A DNA stretch of 64,000 nucleotides from Enhygromyxa salina (GTDB taxonomy: Bacteria; Myxococcota_A; Polyangia; Nannocystales; Nannocystaceae). This document shows positions 48,160-58,400 of the stretch, piece after piece. Made by a program: the position numbers and the translations under genes. Every line of letters starts with the position of its first letter. The stretch's first letter is position 1. The stretch spans positions 39,556 to 103,555 of the forward strand of contig NZ_PVNL01000110.1 of NCBI RefSeq assembly GCF_002994635.1, given 5' to 3'. The notes below the pieces were generated by a model. The model was given only the letters and a program-made list of their open reading frames with translations. It made no database searches and had not been told where the DNA came from.

Positions 48160-49386
48160 TCAGCCCTCGACGACGAACTCAGCGATCTTCTCACCATCCA
48201 TCGACCAGACCGTCACGAAGTGCGGCGCGATTCGAACCAGCCGCTGATCATCAACCCACACGAGGTCGCCAGGAAAGCCAAACCCAGGCCGGTGGCGCTT
48301 TCCATAATAGTCGGGCAGACCATCGGGGATCGGAGGCGCCGGAGCGGCAAAGGTCGACAAGCTGACGCCGCTGTGTGCGTCAATGATACGAATCTCTTGC
48401 TGGTCGAGCAGCAGCGCGAGCCCGTCCCCTCGGGGGGACCAGGCGATGCCCGATGCCTCCGCGATGCTGTGGGAGCCCTGAATCGATCGTGACGCGAGGT
48501 CGATGCTCAGGGCCAGCTCGCCCGCGCGGAAGATGTCCACCTTTCGCCCGCTGCGGCCTCCCGTGGCCAGATTATGGACGTAGCTGCTCACGGCCAGCGC
48601 CCCTCGTGGCCCCCATGCGAGCTCATCAATGCGCGGTGAGCTCGGCTGCCGGACCCCGTGAACCTTGCCTGTGTCGCCGCAGATAAACAGCAGCTCGTCG
48701 GCGGCGGGCGGCGTGGCGAACTTCCGCCGCACAAACCAGCGACCGTCGGGGGACCAGCTGAGCGTGCCGCTGTGCCCGTAGGCGTCGAGGGTCTCTCGAT
48801 AGACCTCGCGCTCCGCGACTGGATCGTAGGCCGCGACGCCGGTCCCGACGGTCCCGACCACCACGCCGGCCGAGGCGTTCCACTCGATCGCTTGAAACCG
48901 AGGGGCGGCGAGCTCGTCGAACTCGAATTGATCGTCGCCCGGCGTGATCTCAAAGAACGCCCCGGTGTCCGCGAACAGGCGCTCGCCGACCCACACATAG
49001 CCGACGCCAGAATCGCGGGTGTCGTCGGGGAACGCCCGACCCACCCATGCACCGCGATCGAGCAACGCGATCCCGTTGGTGTCGACGTTGGTGGCCAGGC
49101 GGCGGCCGTCGGGGTGCCACCGCAGCAGCCTGGGATCGCTCCAGCCAACAAAGCCCTCGGTCGGGGTGACCGCGCGCAGACGCCCCGACTGAGTGTCAAA
49201 GACCAGTATGGCGCCAGTGTCCTCCTCCGTGGCGGTGCACGCCGCCGCGAGCCAAGGTTGCGATGGGTGGATTGCCACGTTCTCGATCAAGCAGCCGCGC
49301 GGCCACTTGGCCTCGGCTTGATCCGGCCAGAGGTCGGAGGGCTTTCCAGTAGGACGGGGTTCGGGCTGCACACTCTGGCGATACAC
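48160..49386 (-). CDS. WD40/TolB-like beta-propeller protein without signal peptide
   Basis: A 408-residue protein with no signal peptide, so probably cytosolic. Weak WD40/PD40-like blades are visible: HPSQPWLAAACTATEEDTGAILVFDTQSGRLRAV, WHPDGRRLATNVDTNGIALLDRG, WSPDGRWFVRRKFATPPAADELLFICGDTG, WSPRGDGLALLLDQQEIRIIDAHSG, each ending in a strand with D and G turns. Seven or so blades are plausible from length. WD40-type propellers are protein-interaction scaffolds; the partner is unknown. It is alone, with the K+ channel gene starting 143 bp downstream on the same strand. Confidence 0.75.
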   Translation of the reverse strand: MYRQSVQPEPRPTGKPSDLWPDQAEAKWPRGCLIENVAIHPSQPWLAAACTATEEDTGAILVFDTQSGRLRAVTPTEGFVGWSDPRLLRWHPDGRRLATNVDTNGIALLDRGAWVGRAFPDDTRDSGVGYVWVGERLFADTGAFFEITPGDDQFEFDELAAPRFQAIEWNASAGVVVGTVGTGVAAYDPVAEREVYRETLDAYGHSGTLSWSPDGRWFVRRKFATPPAADELLFICGDTGKVHGVRQPSSPRIDELAWGPRGALAVSSYVHNLATGGRSGRKVDIFRAGELALSIDLASRSIQGSHSIAEASGIAWSPRGDGLALLLDQQEIRIIDAHSGVSLSTFAAPAPPIPDGLPDYYGKRHRPGFGFPGDLVWVDDQRLVRIAPHFVTVWSMDGEKIAEFVVEG

Positions 49387-49457
49387 AATCCGCCGCGATC
49401 AATCCAGCCCGCTTTTACGTTTGCGGTTACGTGAGCCGCTTGGCCGGCGAGACCCGG

Positions 49458-50288
49458 TCAGCCCGCCGCCGAGGTGATCACGCGGTCGAACATCCGGTCG
49501 CTCAGCCACCGCCGCATGAACAGCAGCGGCCGGGCCATGTAGCCGGCGACATAGCGGGTCCGCGGGCGCCGGGCACGAACGGCCTTGGCCACGACCTTGG
49601 CGATCACCTCGGGCCCCGAAGCGTTCTCGTAGGTGCCGGTCGTCGCGGTGGCCATGGTGTGGGCGAGCTCCGCGTAGGCGCCCTGGCCCGAGTGCTCGAG
49701 CATCGGGCCGCCCATCACGTCGCCGAACTCGGTCTTGATCCCGCCCGGTTCGACGATGACAACCTCGATCCCGAACGGCGCGAGCTCGATCCGCAGGCAG
49801 TCGGACCAGCCCTCGAGCGCGTGCTTGGTCGCGTGGTACCAGGCGCCGAGCGGGGTGTAGATCTTGCCGCCCATCGACGACATGTTGATGATCCGGCCCG
49901 CGCCCTTGCGGCGCATGTGCGGAAGCACGAGCTGAGTGAGGCGGGCGAGGCCGAACAGGTTGACCTCGAACTGACGTCGGGCGGTCTCGATGTCGATGTC
50001 TTCGACGGCGCCGTAGACCGCGTATCCGGCGTTGTTGACGAGCACGTCCACGCCGCCGTGGTCGGCCTCGATCTGGCGGATCGCCGCGACGACCTCGTCG
50101 TCTTTGGTGATGTCCATTCCCAGCGGGATCGCCCCGGCCAGCGCGAGGTCGGCCATCTTCTCGACCCGACGGGCCGCGACGTAGACGGTCAGGCCATCGG
50201 CGAGGAGCTGGCGAGCGGTGGCCTTGCCGATGCCCGAGGAGGCGCCGGTGACGAGTGCGACAGTGGATGAGGTGGCGAAGCTGGTCAT
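49458..50288 (-). CDS. Short-chain dehydrogenase/reductase
   Basis: A 276-residue classical SDR from ATG 50288. Cofactor motif TGASSGIG at 14-21, NNAG at 85-88, catalytic Ser near 138 (NMSSMGGK), Tyr151 and Lys155 in AWYHATKHALEG, then PGGIKTEF. The Arg40-Arg41 pair after the second strand (VYVAARRVEKM) suggests NADP(H) preference. Cytosolic oxidoreductase acting on a ketone or alcohol; substrate unknown. The frame extends upstream to 50795 without motifs, so I used the ATG. Single gene. Confidence 0.9.
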   Translation of the reverse strand: MTSFATSSTVALVTGASSGIGKATARQLLADGLTVYVAARRVEKMADLALAGAIPLGMDITKDDEVVAAIRQIEADHGGVDVLVNNAGYAVYGAVEDIDIETARRQFEVNLFGLARLTQLVLPHMRRKGAGRIINMSSMGGKIYTPLGAWYHATKHALEGWSDCLRIELAPFGIEVVIVEPGGIKTEFGDVMGGPMLEHSGQGAYAELAHTMATATTGTYENASGPEVIAKVVAKAVRARRPRTRYVAGYMARPLLFMRRWLSDRMFDRVITSAAG

Positions 50289-50806
50289 GGTCGTTATACC
50301 TGGGAGAAGTGTGGCGAGCGCGGGCCGATTGGCACTCGCCGATGACGCCAAACTGTCAGCTGATCGCGCCAAAGCTGGGCGACAGCCCGCGGTCTCGACT
50401 ACGATGTTCAGCACCATGGCGAAGGCGTTTCCACTCGAGGCCGGCTGGCCGATCGTGTTCAAGGACCTCGCTGAGCGCTCATGGCGCGCGGTACGCCATC
50501 CGAGCCTTCGCCATCCGGGCCTTCGCCAGGTCAGTGGTCGCCGGATCACTTGCTCGCCACGGAGAGCTGGAGCGTCACGCGGAGAGCCGCTCGGAGTCGT
50601 TGTTTGGGAGGTCGCATCCGTTGACGAGTCTACGGCCCTGTGCCGGTCATGCGATCGGTCCCTACATGGCCCGGAGTCGCTGCTCGGGCAGCGCCGGATT
50701 ATCAACCGGGAGACCACCACAGCCCCCGCTCCTGGTGCGAAACGGTAGCGACGATATCGCTTGTCCATGCGCATTCTCCGTGCGAGACTGCGCATCGGTG
50801 CTTGCC
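50289..50806. other. Non-coding gap with a 15-bp duplication
   Basis: 518 bases between the SDR (leftward) and a rightward lipoprotein gene. I see no convincing gene or terminator. A 15-base unit (gccatccgagccttc) is repeated directly with one change at about 50495-50525. The region should carry promoters for both flanking genes. Frames continuing from both genes run through it without motifs. Confidence 0.4.
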
Positions 50807-51631
50807 ATGAACTTTCGACGAGCCTTCCCGCTGGCCCTGACTCTGACCTGCGCGTTTGCGTTCACGTCCTGTGGGAACGATAGCGGGACCAGCACCACGA
50901 AGGGAGACGGAGGGGACGGGGATGGAGACCCCGGAGACGGCGATCCCGGCGATGGGGATGGCGACCCCGGAGACGGAGACCCCGGAGACGGCGATCCCGG
51001 AGACGGAGACCCCGGAGACGGCGACCCTGGCTGTACGCCGGGTGATCTCAACTGCGAGTGCAATGACGGGCTGTGCCTCGGGGACTTAGAGTGTGTCGAT
51101 GATGTGTGCACGGACCCCAACTGCACTCCTGGCGAGCTTGGCTGCGAATGCAACGGTGGTCTCTGCCTCGGTGACCTCGAGTGCGTCGACAACGTGTGCT
51201 CGGAGGCGACCGGGGATGGGGATGGCGACGGGGATGGGGATGGCGACGGAGACCCCGAGTGTCCGAACCCCAACGAGAAGATGTGCGACGGCGAGTGCAT
51301 CGACGTCATGGCGAACGACGATGACTGCGGGGAATGCGGGAACAGCTGCACGGTCAAAGCCAACAACGTCGGGGCTTGTGTCGATGGGGCGTGCGGCCCA
51401 ACCTGGTCAAGTTGCCTAACGCAACTAGAAGGGGAAGGCCTCAACTGTGACCAAATTTGTGCGGGCTTTGGAGATACGTGTGTCAAAGGCGGCTGTAATG
51501 GCTACACACTTACTTATAACGGGAGCGTCTCAGTGTGCGCAAATGGCGGAGGGGGGAATTTCGCCAATATTAATTGCGATGTCCATTTCAATTGGCTTTC
51601 GAGCCGCGCCGCATGTTGCTGCACGCAATGA
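50807..51631 (+). CDS. Cys-rich lipoprotein with Gly-Asp-Pro linker, next to the tail module
   Basis: A 274-residue lipoprotein. Signal LALTLTCAFAFTSC (Cys22). Residues 33-75 are a GD/GDP repeat. Two related Cys modules follow (CTPGDLNCECNDGLCLGDLECVDDVC and CTPGELGCECNGGLCLGDLECVDNVC, a duplication), then a second GD linker, CPNPNEKMCDGECIDV and DDDCGECGNSC, and a Cys-rich tail ending CCCTQ. The 3' third is noticeably less GC-rich than the rest. The first module reappears in the gene at 63795 and in the two RCC1 lipoproteins. It converges with the DUF6519 gene ending at 51667. Surface protein; binding function guessed. Confidence 0.8.
   Translation: MNFRRAFPLALTLTCAFAFTSCGNDSGTSTTKGDGGDGDGDPGDGDPGDGDGDPGDGDPGDGDPGDGDPGDGDPGCTPGDLNCECNDGLCLGDLECVDDVCTDPNCTPGELGCECNGGLCLGDLECVDNVCSEATGDGDGDGDGDGDGDPECPNPNEKMCDGECIDVMANDDDCGECGNSCTVKANNVGACVDGACGPTWSSCLTQLEGEGLNCDQICAGFGDTCVKGGCNGYTLTYNGSVSVCANGGGGNFANINCDVHFNWLSSRAACCCTQ
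50903..51031 (+). repeat. Hexanucleotide array encoding the GD/GDP linker
   Basis: Repeated GGAGAC/GGCGAC units (Gly-Asp) with CCC or CCG (Pro) inserted, giving DPGD periodicity. Units such as ccggagacggagac and ccggagacggcgat recur. Same type as 4434-4595 and likely unstable in length. A second, shorter array lies downstream at about 51209-51250. Confidence 0.85.
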
Positions 51632-51666
51632 AGAATCGTACGACGCGCCCTGCTGACGTCCTGAAA

Positions 51667-54600
51667 TCACCCGGTGTGCTCGATGGAGATAATCCGGCCG
51701 TCGGGCTCGAGTTCTGCCGCGACTACAGAGTATGCCAATTCGAGATCTCCGATAATTTCGGAGTAGTAGATAGCTATGTTATACGCAGCCGAGTCTTTCG
51801 TTGTTGTTTCGCTCACGCCGGCGACCCAGCAATGAGTTCCTGTGTTGGCGATGAGACTAGAGGCATGCTCGAGGGCGCCAATGTCGTCTCCAACTGGTGT
51901 CAGTGCAGGCCCAACGACCAGCGAAAAGAGAGCGTCAAACTGCGCCTCCGTTGAACGGTTGCCACTTGCTTGCACCGTCGACCTTCCACCGATATAAACA
52001 TTCGTTAGGACCATCGACATGGCTCCGAACTTCAAGATTGCATCTGCAAGAAATGTCTCTATCGCATTCGGCTCACCCACTTGCTGAGCCAGCCCGTACG
52101 GGTTTCGCGTGACCACCGAGCTTGTATTCGAGTCATACAACGCCGATCCAAGGGTCGACACGAGTATGCTACACGCATGTCCTCCCATGATATCCCAATC
52201 GAGGGATGCGACATTGTCCGCGACCAAGACGTTGCCTCCATATATAACGCTGTCTGACCGATCCGTCCAATCGGGCTTCGGCGGTGTGAAGTCTGTCCAG
52301 TCTACGTCTAGTGCAAGCCCATAGTCCACAATCTGCACACACGCACCACTCGCAGGTCGCACATACCCACCGCCATTAACCCACTGCAAAGACGCCCCCG
52401 CGATCGCATCCCCAGGCACAGGGTTCCCAAAGCTCTCGAAGGTGTTCCCGGTCACGGTGATCGCCCCAAACCCCCGCTGGACCCACAGCGCCCGCCCAAG
52501 CGGCTGACTCACCTCATTCCCACGCACGACCAACGCCGAAGCCCCGCGCGCGTTGCTCAGATCCGTCACCGGGGCCGGCATCTTCGGGTGCGCCTGCTCC
52601 TCGACCTCCGCTGGGATCGTATAGCCACGCGGCTTCACGATCTCGGCGATGGCGATCCCGCCTCGCAGCCCCACCGTGATCGCCGACGCGCCGACCGGCG
52701 TGGGCGGCCCATTGTCGATGATGCGATTGCCTTCGATCGTCGCGTTCTGCGCCGCGATCAACCCAATGCCGCAGACCGGGGTGTAGAGGCTTCCGGTCCC
52801 GTTGCGCAGGATCTGGTTGCCACGGATCAACGGGTTGATCGATCCGGCCAGGCACACGCCCCCGACGCAACGATCGTTCTGGAACGCCAGCGAAGACGGC
52901 AACGCACTCGTAATCTGCACATTGTCCTCAATGACGTTGCGCGAGATGTCGAGGTCGACCGCCACGATGAACAGCGGCCCGCTCGAGCCTGCGTCCCAGT
53001 CGTAGGTGGAGTCGAAGAACTCCATCGACGCGATTCCGCTCAGGCCCATACGGCTGATGAGGTTGTCGTGAATGCGAACCTTCTCGACGGGACCGACGGG
53101 GAGCCAGACGTTCTCAGTGTTCGACGAGGTCACGCTGGCACCAACGCTGTATTGCAGCGCGCCCAGGTTGGGGCCGACGAGCCAGTCCGCGCCACCACCC
53201 ACGGGGTAGTTGTGGGCCTGCCACGCGCTCACGTCCGAGCCGGTGTCACGCGCGAAGGACTCGACCTGGCCAAGCGAGATGCCGTTGCCCCACCCGCCGA
53301 CGATCTGACAGCCGATGATGTCGACCTCGTGGGTGGCGCTGCGGATCTGCACACCACCCATCGCGCCCAGCTGCAGGCCGTCAAAGACCGGCGCTGCCAC
53401 CCGTGAATCGAGCAAGCGCAGGCGAGCTCCCGACAGCACGACCGCTGCGGCGATGCTGGACACTCGGTCCATCTCGAAGTGGCAGCGGCGAATCACCACA
53501 TCCGAGGCACCGCGCACCGCGAGGCACGGGGCGGCGAACTCATACACGGAGTTGACTCCGTTCACGGACCCCGTGCTGAACACTGAGATGTCCTCGACCA
53601 GAATATCCTCGCAGACGTCCACGGCCGTGGAGGTCTCGATCATCAGGCCGACGGCGGAGTGGGTCTGGATGCGAAGGTTCTTGACCTGGATCCGCTCGCA
53701 GTCGCGGATCGTCAAGACGGAATCATAGAAGAGCTCCTCGTCGCCCGCGATCGGATCCCCAGCGGTGGGAGCGGGACTCTGCAGGATGCTCTTCGGCCCG
53801 CAGCCCTCAATGATGATGTTCATGTGGTTCTCGAGCACCACCGAACCAACGTGGATGCCCGGGAGCACGCACAGCGTGCCGCCGTCCGAGATCAGATCGA
53901 ACGCATCTGCCAAGTCGTTGACCATCCCGAAGCTGTGCTTGCCGTCACCTAGCGTGACGGAGCAGCAGCCGCCTTCGCAGAGGCGACGCAACCGCGTTCG
54001 ACAGTCGGTGACGATCGATGTTGTCTCAACACCGACAGTCCAGTCGATCATGGCGAGCGGCGCATAGAAACGCCGGGGGCCATGGGGTGGGACGGCATCG
54101 CTGGCAAGGTCCCACGGGACCACCGCGTCGGGCGTGCTGGGGCGCGCAGCGATGATCCAGTAGTCGCCAGGGATACCGCGCTGCGTGAGCGTGACGTTGA
54201 GCCCAGTGGTGCCAAGCGTGACGTCTGGGATTGGATCCGGTGCCTCGCCGAGGTCGATCTCGGCGGGGTGGCTCTCGTCGACCAGTTCCGAGCCACGGTT
54301 CCACACTCGTAGATACAGATACTTCTCCTCCCCTTCGGGATCGCTGTCATTGTCGTACTCGTCATGCGCCGCCAGCCAATCCGTCCAGCTCGCGTCGAGT
54401 GCATCGCTGATGACGAGCAGCTTGGTCTGCGGGTCGTAGGTCGTCGCAACCGTGGTAATCACCCCCTGTTGCTCGGCGACCTTCTCCATGTTGGGGAGCA
54501 GCGCGCCCCAAGGCAGGATCTCTACCACTTGTCCCGCTCGGGGCATGGATGGCAGATCAGCAGGCTCGGTGAGGAAGGTGAGTTGGTCCAGATTTTCTGA

Positions 54601-55401
54601 GTCGGGGATGACTCGGTAGATCTTGGACGCGTTGTCGAAGCCCCATACCAGCTTGTTGCCTGGCCTCAGTTCGACTCGGATAGCCTGGTTCTCCGCGCCG
54701 ACGTAGCCGGTGCTCGTTGGGTTGGCACACAGGTCCTCCTTCTTGTCGGACGCGATGAAAAACACCTGAAGCCGCGCGCCACTGTGGAGTTCGCTGTTCT
54801 CCACGTCAAACGCAGAATCCGCGTACGTCGCTGTCAACTCAGTGATCAGCTCGTCAAACGCACCCGCGCAGTCGTCGGCGACCAGACCGGTCTTGACGTC
54901 AAATTGCCGCATGCGCTTGATACGGACAGAGGTGGTGCGATCCCCGAGGGCGACCTCTCGCAGCTCGCTGTCCTCGATCGCGGTCACGGGTTGCTCCCAG
55001 GCGCGGACGAACACCAGATCTGTGCGGCCATCCACGGGCTCCGCTGGGAGATACCCATTGAGGCCGTCAATCTGTAGCCAGTCACTCTGACGCAAGAGCG
55101 TCTGCGCAGGATCGGGAGCGGGCACGGCGTCAACCGCGAAGCGCAGCCCGCCAATGTAATAGCTTCCCGCCGCCAAGGTGAAGTCGTAGGCGTCATCGAC
55201 CACGCTCGACACCAACATGCCGTCGTTTGGCGTGCCTCGAGTGCAGACAATGTCGACCAGCGACGCGCGCAGGTCCTCGGCTTCGATCATCGAGGCTTCG
55301 TTGAAGTCGGCGTCGGTGATGACGCGGCCCTGCTGCATCTGCGCGCTCGCGTAGTGCTTGTTTGGTTGATGGAGGAAGCGCGAAATGTCTTGTGTGGCCA
55401 T
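51667..55401 (-). CDS. DUF6519 / right-handed beta-helix protein of a tail module (second copy)
   Basis: A 1244-residue protein without signal peptide. The N-terminus (about 1-180: ISRFLHQPNKHYASAQMQQGRVITDADFNEASMIEAEDLRA) has the DUF6519 pattern seen in phage-tail-like clusters. From about 490 the protein is a long parallel beta-helix (DVVIRRCHFEMDRV, VDIIGCQIVGGWGNGISLGQ, ATIEGNRIIDNG, GRALWVQRGFGAITVTGNTFESFGNP), ending with HASSLIANTGTHCWV. Beta-helices in tails are commonly fibres or receptor-binding parts. The last 250 residues and the first part of the gene end are AT-richer than the core. It follows its paralogue at 55460 by 58 bp on the same strand. It belongs to the four-gene tail module. 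Receptor or glycan binding is likely, enzymatic action not excluded. Confidence 0.8.
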   Translation of the reverse strand: MATQDISRFLHQPNKHYASAQMQQGRVITDADFNEASMIEAEDLRASLVDIVCTRGTPNDGMLVSSVVDDAYDFTLAAGSYYIGGLRFAVDAVPAPDPAQTLLRQSDWLQIDGLNGYLPAEPVDGRTDLVFVRAWEQPVTAIEDSELREVALGDRTTSVRIKRMRQFDVKTGLVADDCAGAFDELITELTATYADSAFDVENSELHSGARLQVFFIASDKKEDLCANPTSTGYVGAENQAIRVELRPGNKLVWGFDNASKIYRVIPDSENLDQLTFLTEPADLPSMPRAGQVVEILPWGALLPNMEKVAEQQGVITTVATTYDPQTKLLVISDALDASWTDWLAAHDEYDNDSDPEGEEKYLYLRVWNRGSELVDESHPAEIDLGEAPDPIPDVTLGTTGLNVTLTQRGIPGDYWIIAARPSTPDAVVPWDLASDAVPPHGPRRFYAPLAMIDWTVGVETTSIVTDCRTRLRRLCEGGCCSVTLGDGKHSFGMVNDLADAFDLISDGGTLCVLPGIHVGSVVLENHMNIIIEGCGPKSILQSPAPTAGDPIAGDEELFYDSVLTIRDCERIQVKNLRIQTHSAVGLMIETSTAVDVCEDILVEDISVFSTGSVNGVNSVYEFAAPCLAVRGASDVVIRRCHFEMDRVSSIAAAVVLSGARLRLLDSRVAAPVFDGLQLGAMGGVQIRSATHEVDIIGCQIVGGWGNGISLGQVESFARDTGSDVSAWQAHNYPVGGGADWLVGPNLGALQYSVGASVTSSNTENVWLPVGPVEKVRIHDNLISRMGLSGIASMEFFDSTYDWDAGSSGPLFIVAVDLDISRNVIEDNVQITSALPSSLAFQNDRCVGGVCLAGSINPLIRGNQILRNGTGSLYTPVCGIGLIAAQNATIEGNRIIDNGPPTPVGASAITVGLRGGIAIAEIVKPRGYTIPAEVEEQAHPKMPAPVTDLSNARGASALVVRGNEVSQPLGRALWVQRGFGAITVTGNTFESFGNPVPGDAIAGASLQWVNGGGYVRPASGACVQIVDYGLALDVDWTDFTPPKPDWTDRSDSVIYGGNVLVADNVASLDWDIMGGHACSILVSTLGSALYDSNTSSVVTRNPYGLAQQVGEPNAIETFLADAILKFGAMSMVLTNVYIGGRSTVQASGNRSTEAQFDALFSLVVGPALTPVGDDIGALEHASSLIANTGTHCWVAGVSETTTKDSAAYNIAIYYSEIIGDLELAYSVVAAELEPDGRIISIEHTG

Positions 55402-55459
55402 GGTCAGTCTCTGTTGGAGCTTGGTTTGGGATGGTTCGCTGGCGAGTCCGCAAGGCGCA

Positions 55460-58400
55460 CTAGATGATGCACACTCGCTGTTTAGCGCCGAAAATGGTGT
55501 CGTTACCTGTGCTGGGGCACCCCATCACAACCTCGTAGACCGATACATTGTCCGTGTTGATGATGCTCGGTGGCCCACCGCCGGGATTTGGTGCGACCAT
55601 GCAGTGCGAGCCCACGTTCATCATCGTCAGCGAGGCATGGTTCGTCTTCGTGAGGTCGATGTCTGGATCACTCTCACCAAAAGCCGCTGCGTGGGCGCCG
55701 AGGTAGGAGAACATGCAGTCAAAGCGCCGCTCTTCAAAGCGGTTGCCGGTTGCCTGCACCGTGGACGATGCACCTGCCCAACAGTTGACGAAGAGATAGG
55801 ACATCCCCTCTGGCGGTGGCTCAGCGGCGGCGTCAACCGGAAAGGTTATGTCGCTAGGCTCATCTTCATCTCCTCCAGGATCGATTGGGATATGGGTGCT
55901 GTTCATGTTCACGGACATGACGTTGTTGGTGACCTTCACCGTGTCCAGGCTCGAGAGCAGCACCGAGCATGCGTAGCCATCTTCCCAGTGCCAGTTCAAG
56001 GAGACCTCGTTCGAGTCGAACTCGATCGGGCCGCCCTCGAAGCGAACGGGAGGATCGGTGTCGCCGAATGTTATTCCTGGAAGTATGCCTGTGCCGTAGT
56101 CCACCAGTGGGCTGCTCGCGTACCCGCGAATCTCGACGCAGGCGCCCTGCGCCGTGAATATCAGGGGAGGCGGGTTCGCGGCTGTATAGCAGATCTCGGA
56201 GTTCTCGACACCGACACTCGTGACCGGGTCGCCGAGACCATGCAAACAGTTTTCTTGCACCACGATCGGCCCAAACCCCGACAGCACCCACACCACCTTG
56301 CCAACGCGTTGGCTTATCTCATTCTTGCGCACGGTGAGCGCCACGTTGTTGCTGTAGAGCGTAAAGTCCGGCACATCGACGGTGACGCCGGGGATCGCGT
56401 CCAAAAAGGTATAGCCGCGAGTTCCAACGACCTCAGCGAACGCGATGCCGCCGCGAAGTCCGACGTGGGTGATCTCGGTGTCGACCGTGTCGTGAGCGAT
56501 GCCGTTGTCGGCGATCACGTTGTCGTGGAGAACGACGCCTTGTCCGGTGACCACACCGACGCCGACGGTCGGGGTGTCATAGTCAACGCCGTTGTTGATG
56601 ATCCGGTTTTCGTGGACCAGGAGGTTGATCACGGCCGCCAGGCACACGCCGCCAACACAAGCGTCAAAGCGATTGAGACTCGTGAGGCCCAGGCTGTCGA
56701 CCTGCATGTTGCCCACGATCTCATTGCGATGAATCTCGATGTCGATCGCAACGATGAAGCGCACTCGTCCGGGATCCTGAGTGTTGACGAAGCCTCCAGT
56801 GGAAATTCCGGACAAGCCCTTGTCGAAGATTCGATTGTCGCGGATGCAGACACCGATGACCGGGCCGCCCGGTGTCCAGTACTCGTCGCTCTGGGTCGTC
56901 ACGGGCAACAGGCCTGGTTGGTACTGTCGCAGGTTGCTGATGGCGTCTCCAAGCGTGCGGTCGAGGTTCGCCCAGCTCGTCTCGGCATCCAGGGTCAGGT
57001 AGGGACCGGGACCGGACACGTCCACGTTGATCAGGTGACCCAGCGAGATGCCGTGTCCCCAGCCTCCGCGGATCAGGTTGTCGGTGATCTCGACATGCTG
57101 CGAATAGCTGAGGATCTGAAGCCCACCCATTGACTGCGCGACCCCAATGGGTCCAGCCTCGATGTGGTTTCCAATGATCCTGATGTCGGAACCGCCAAGG
57201 ACGATCGCAGGGACGTAGTTGAGGTTGTCGTCGACGTCGACTCGGCAGTTCTCAATCGTAATGCGCTTGCCGCCGAGCCCAAGGATCGCGGACCGCGAGA
57301 GAGCAAAGGCCACAATGCCCACCCACTGACCAATCGCGTGGAACCGAATGCCTTGTATGTGGATATTGCGATTGACCGCAATCTCGTTGCTCAGCTTGAT
57401 CCCAACCGCCGAGGTCGCGCGTACGACGAAGTCTTTCAGGACGATGTTCTCGCAGTCGACGAGTTCGATGACCGGGTCGCCTTGCGCAGCCAAGCTGGCG
57501 CCCAGCGCGACCGGTGTGTCGGTCACGATCTGGCTCTCCAGCGAGCACCCGCTGATGGTGATGTTCTTGACGGACTCGAGCCGGATCTCACCCACATGCA
57601 GTCCAGGCAACAGGTGAATCCGACCTCCCGCGGCGGGCAGGAGCGCGAGCGCATCGTCGATCGAGTCGACCATGCCGTGGCTGACGATCCCATCGCCCAC
57701 CAAAATGGTCCCGCAGCCGCAGCAGAGCCGTTGCAGTCGGCGGCGCGCGTCGAGGATGTTGGCCCGAACCGGCCCCCATACGGCCCAGTCGTCGAGCTGA
57801 GGGTTCAGTTGCAGCGCCGCGATCTCGCTGGGCTCGAACTCGTCCTTTTGGGGCCCGGTCATGTAGCGAAGCGGAGCTTCCCAACAGATGACCGCCAGCG
57901 GTGCGTAGTAGCGGTGCGGGCCATGGGGGGCCTGACTGGTCAGCAGCTCCCAGGGCACGACTTGCTCGGGGGTCGCCCGACGGGCGGCGATAATCCAGTA
58001 ATCACCAACCTGCCCGGCACCAGTGAGCTGTACTTGCAGCCCCGTGTTGCCCAGCGGCACCGGGACGTTGGCAATGTCGAGCAGGATGTCGCTCTCGAGA
58101 TCTCCGCCGCGGCTCCACAAGCGCATGTACACATGGCTGGGGCTGGTCGTGTCGACGCCGCTGAACTCCCCGCGTTGCTGGGTCTGCCAGGTGACAAATG
58201 AAGTCGTCGGCGCCTCGCTGAGGACCAGCTGACCGGTCGCCGGATCATAGCTCTTGGCGACTCGGATCAGCTCACCCGTCATCTCTGCGGCGGTCTCCCC
58301 GTGCGGCAGCTTTGAGCCCCAGGGGATGAGCTCGATGATCTGTCCGGCCTTGGGCTGCAGCCGCTTGTCACGAGGTCGATTGAGCAAGGTGACAATCTTC

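Noticed and set aside
55385..57133. 582-codon plus-strand frame within the tail module
   Set aside because: Antisense to the beta-helix gene; its composition (many V, D, R, H) reflects the complement of the repeats rather than a protein.
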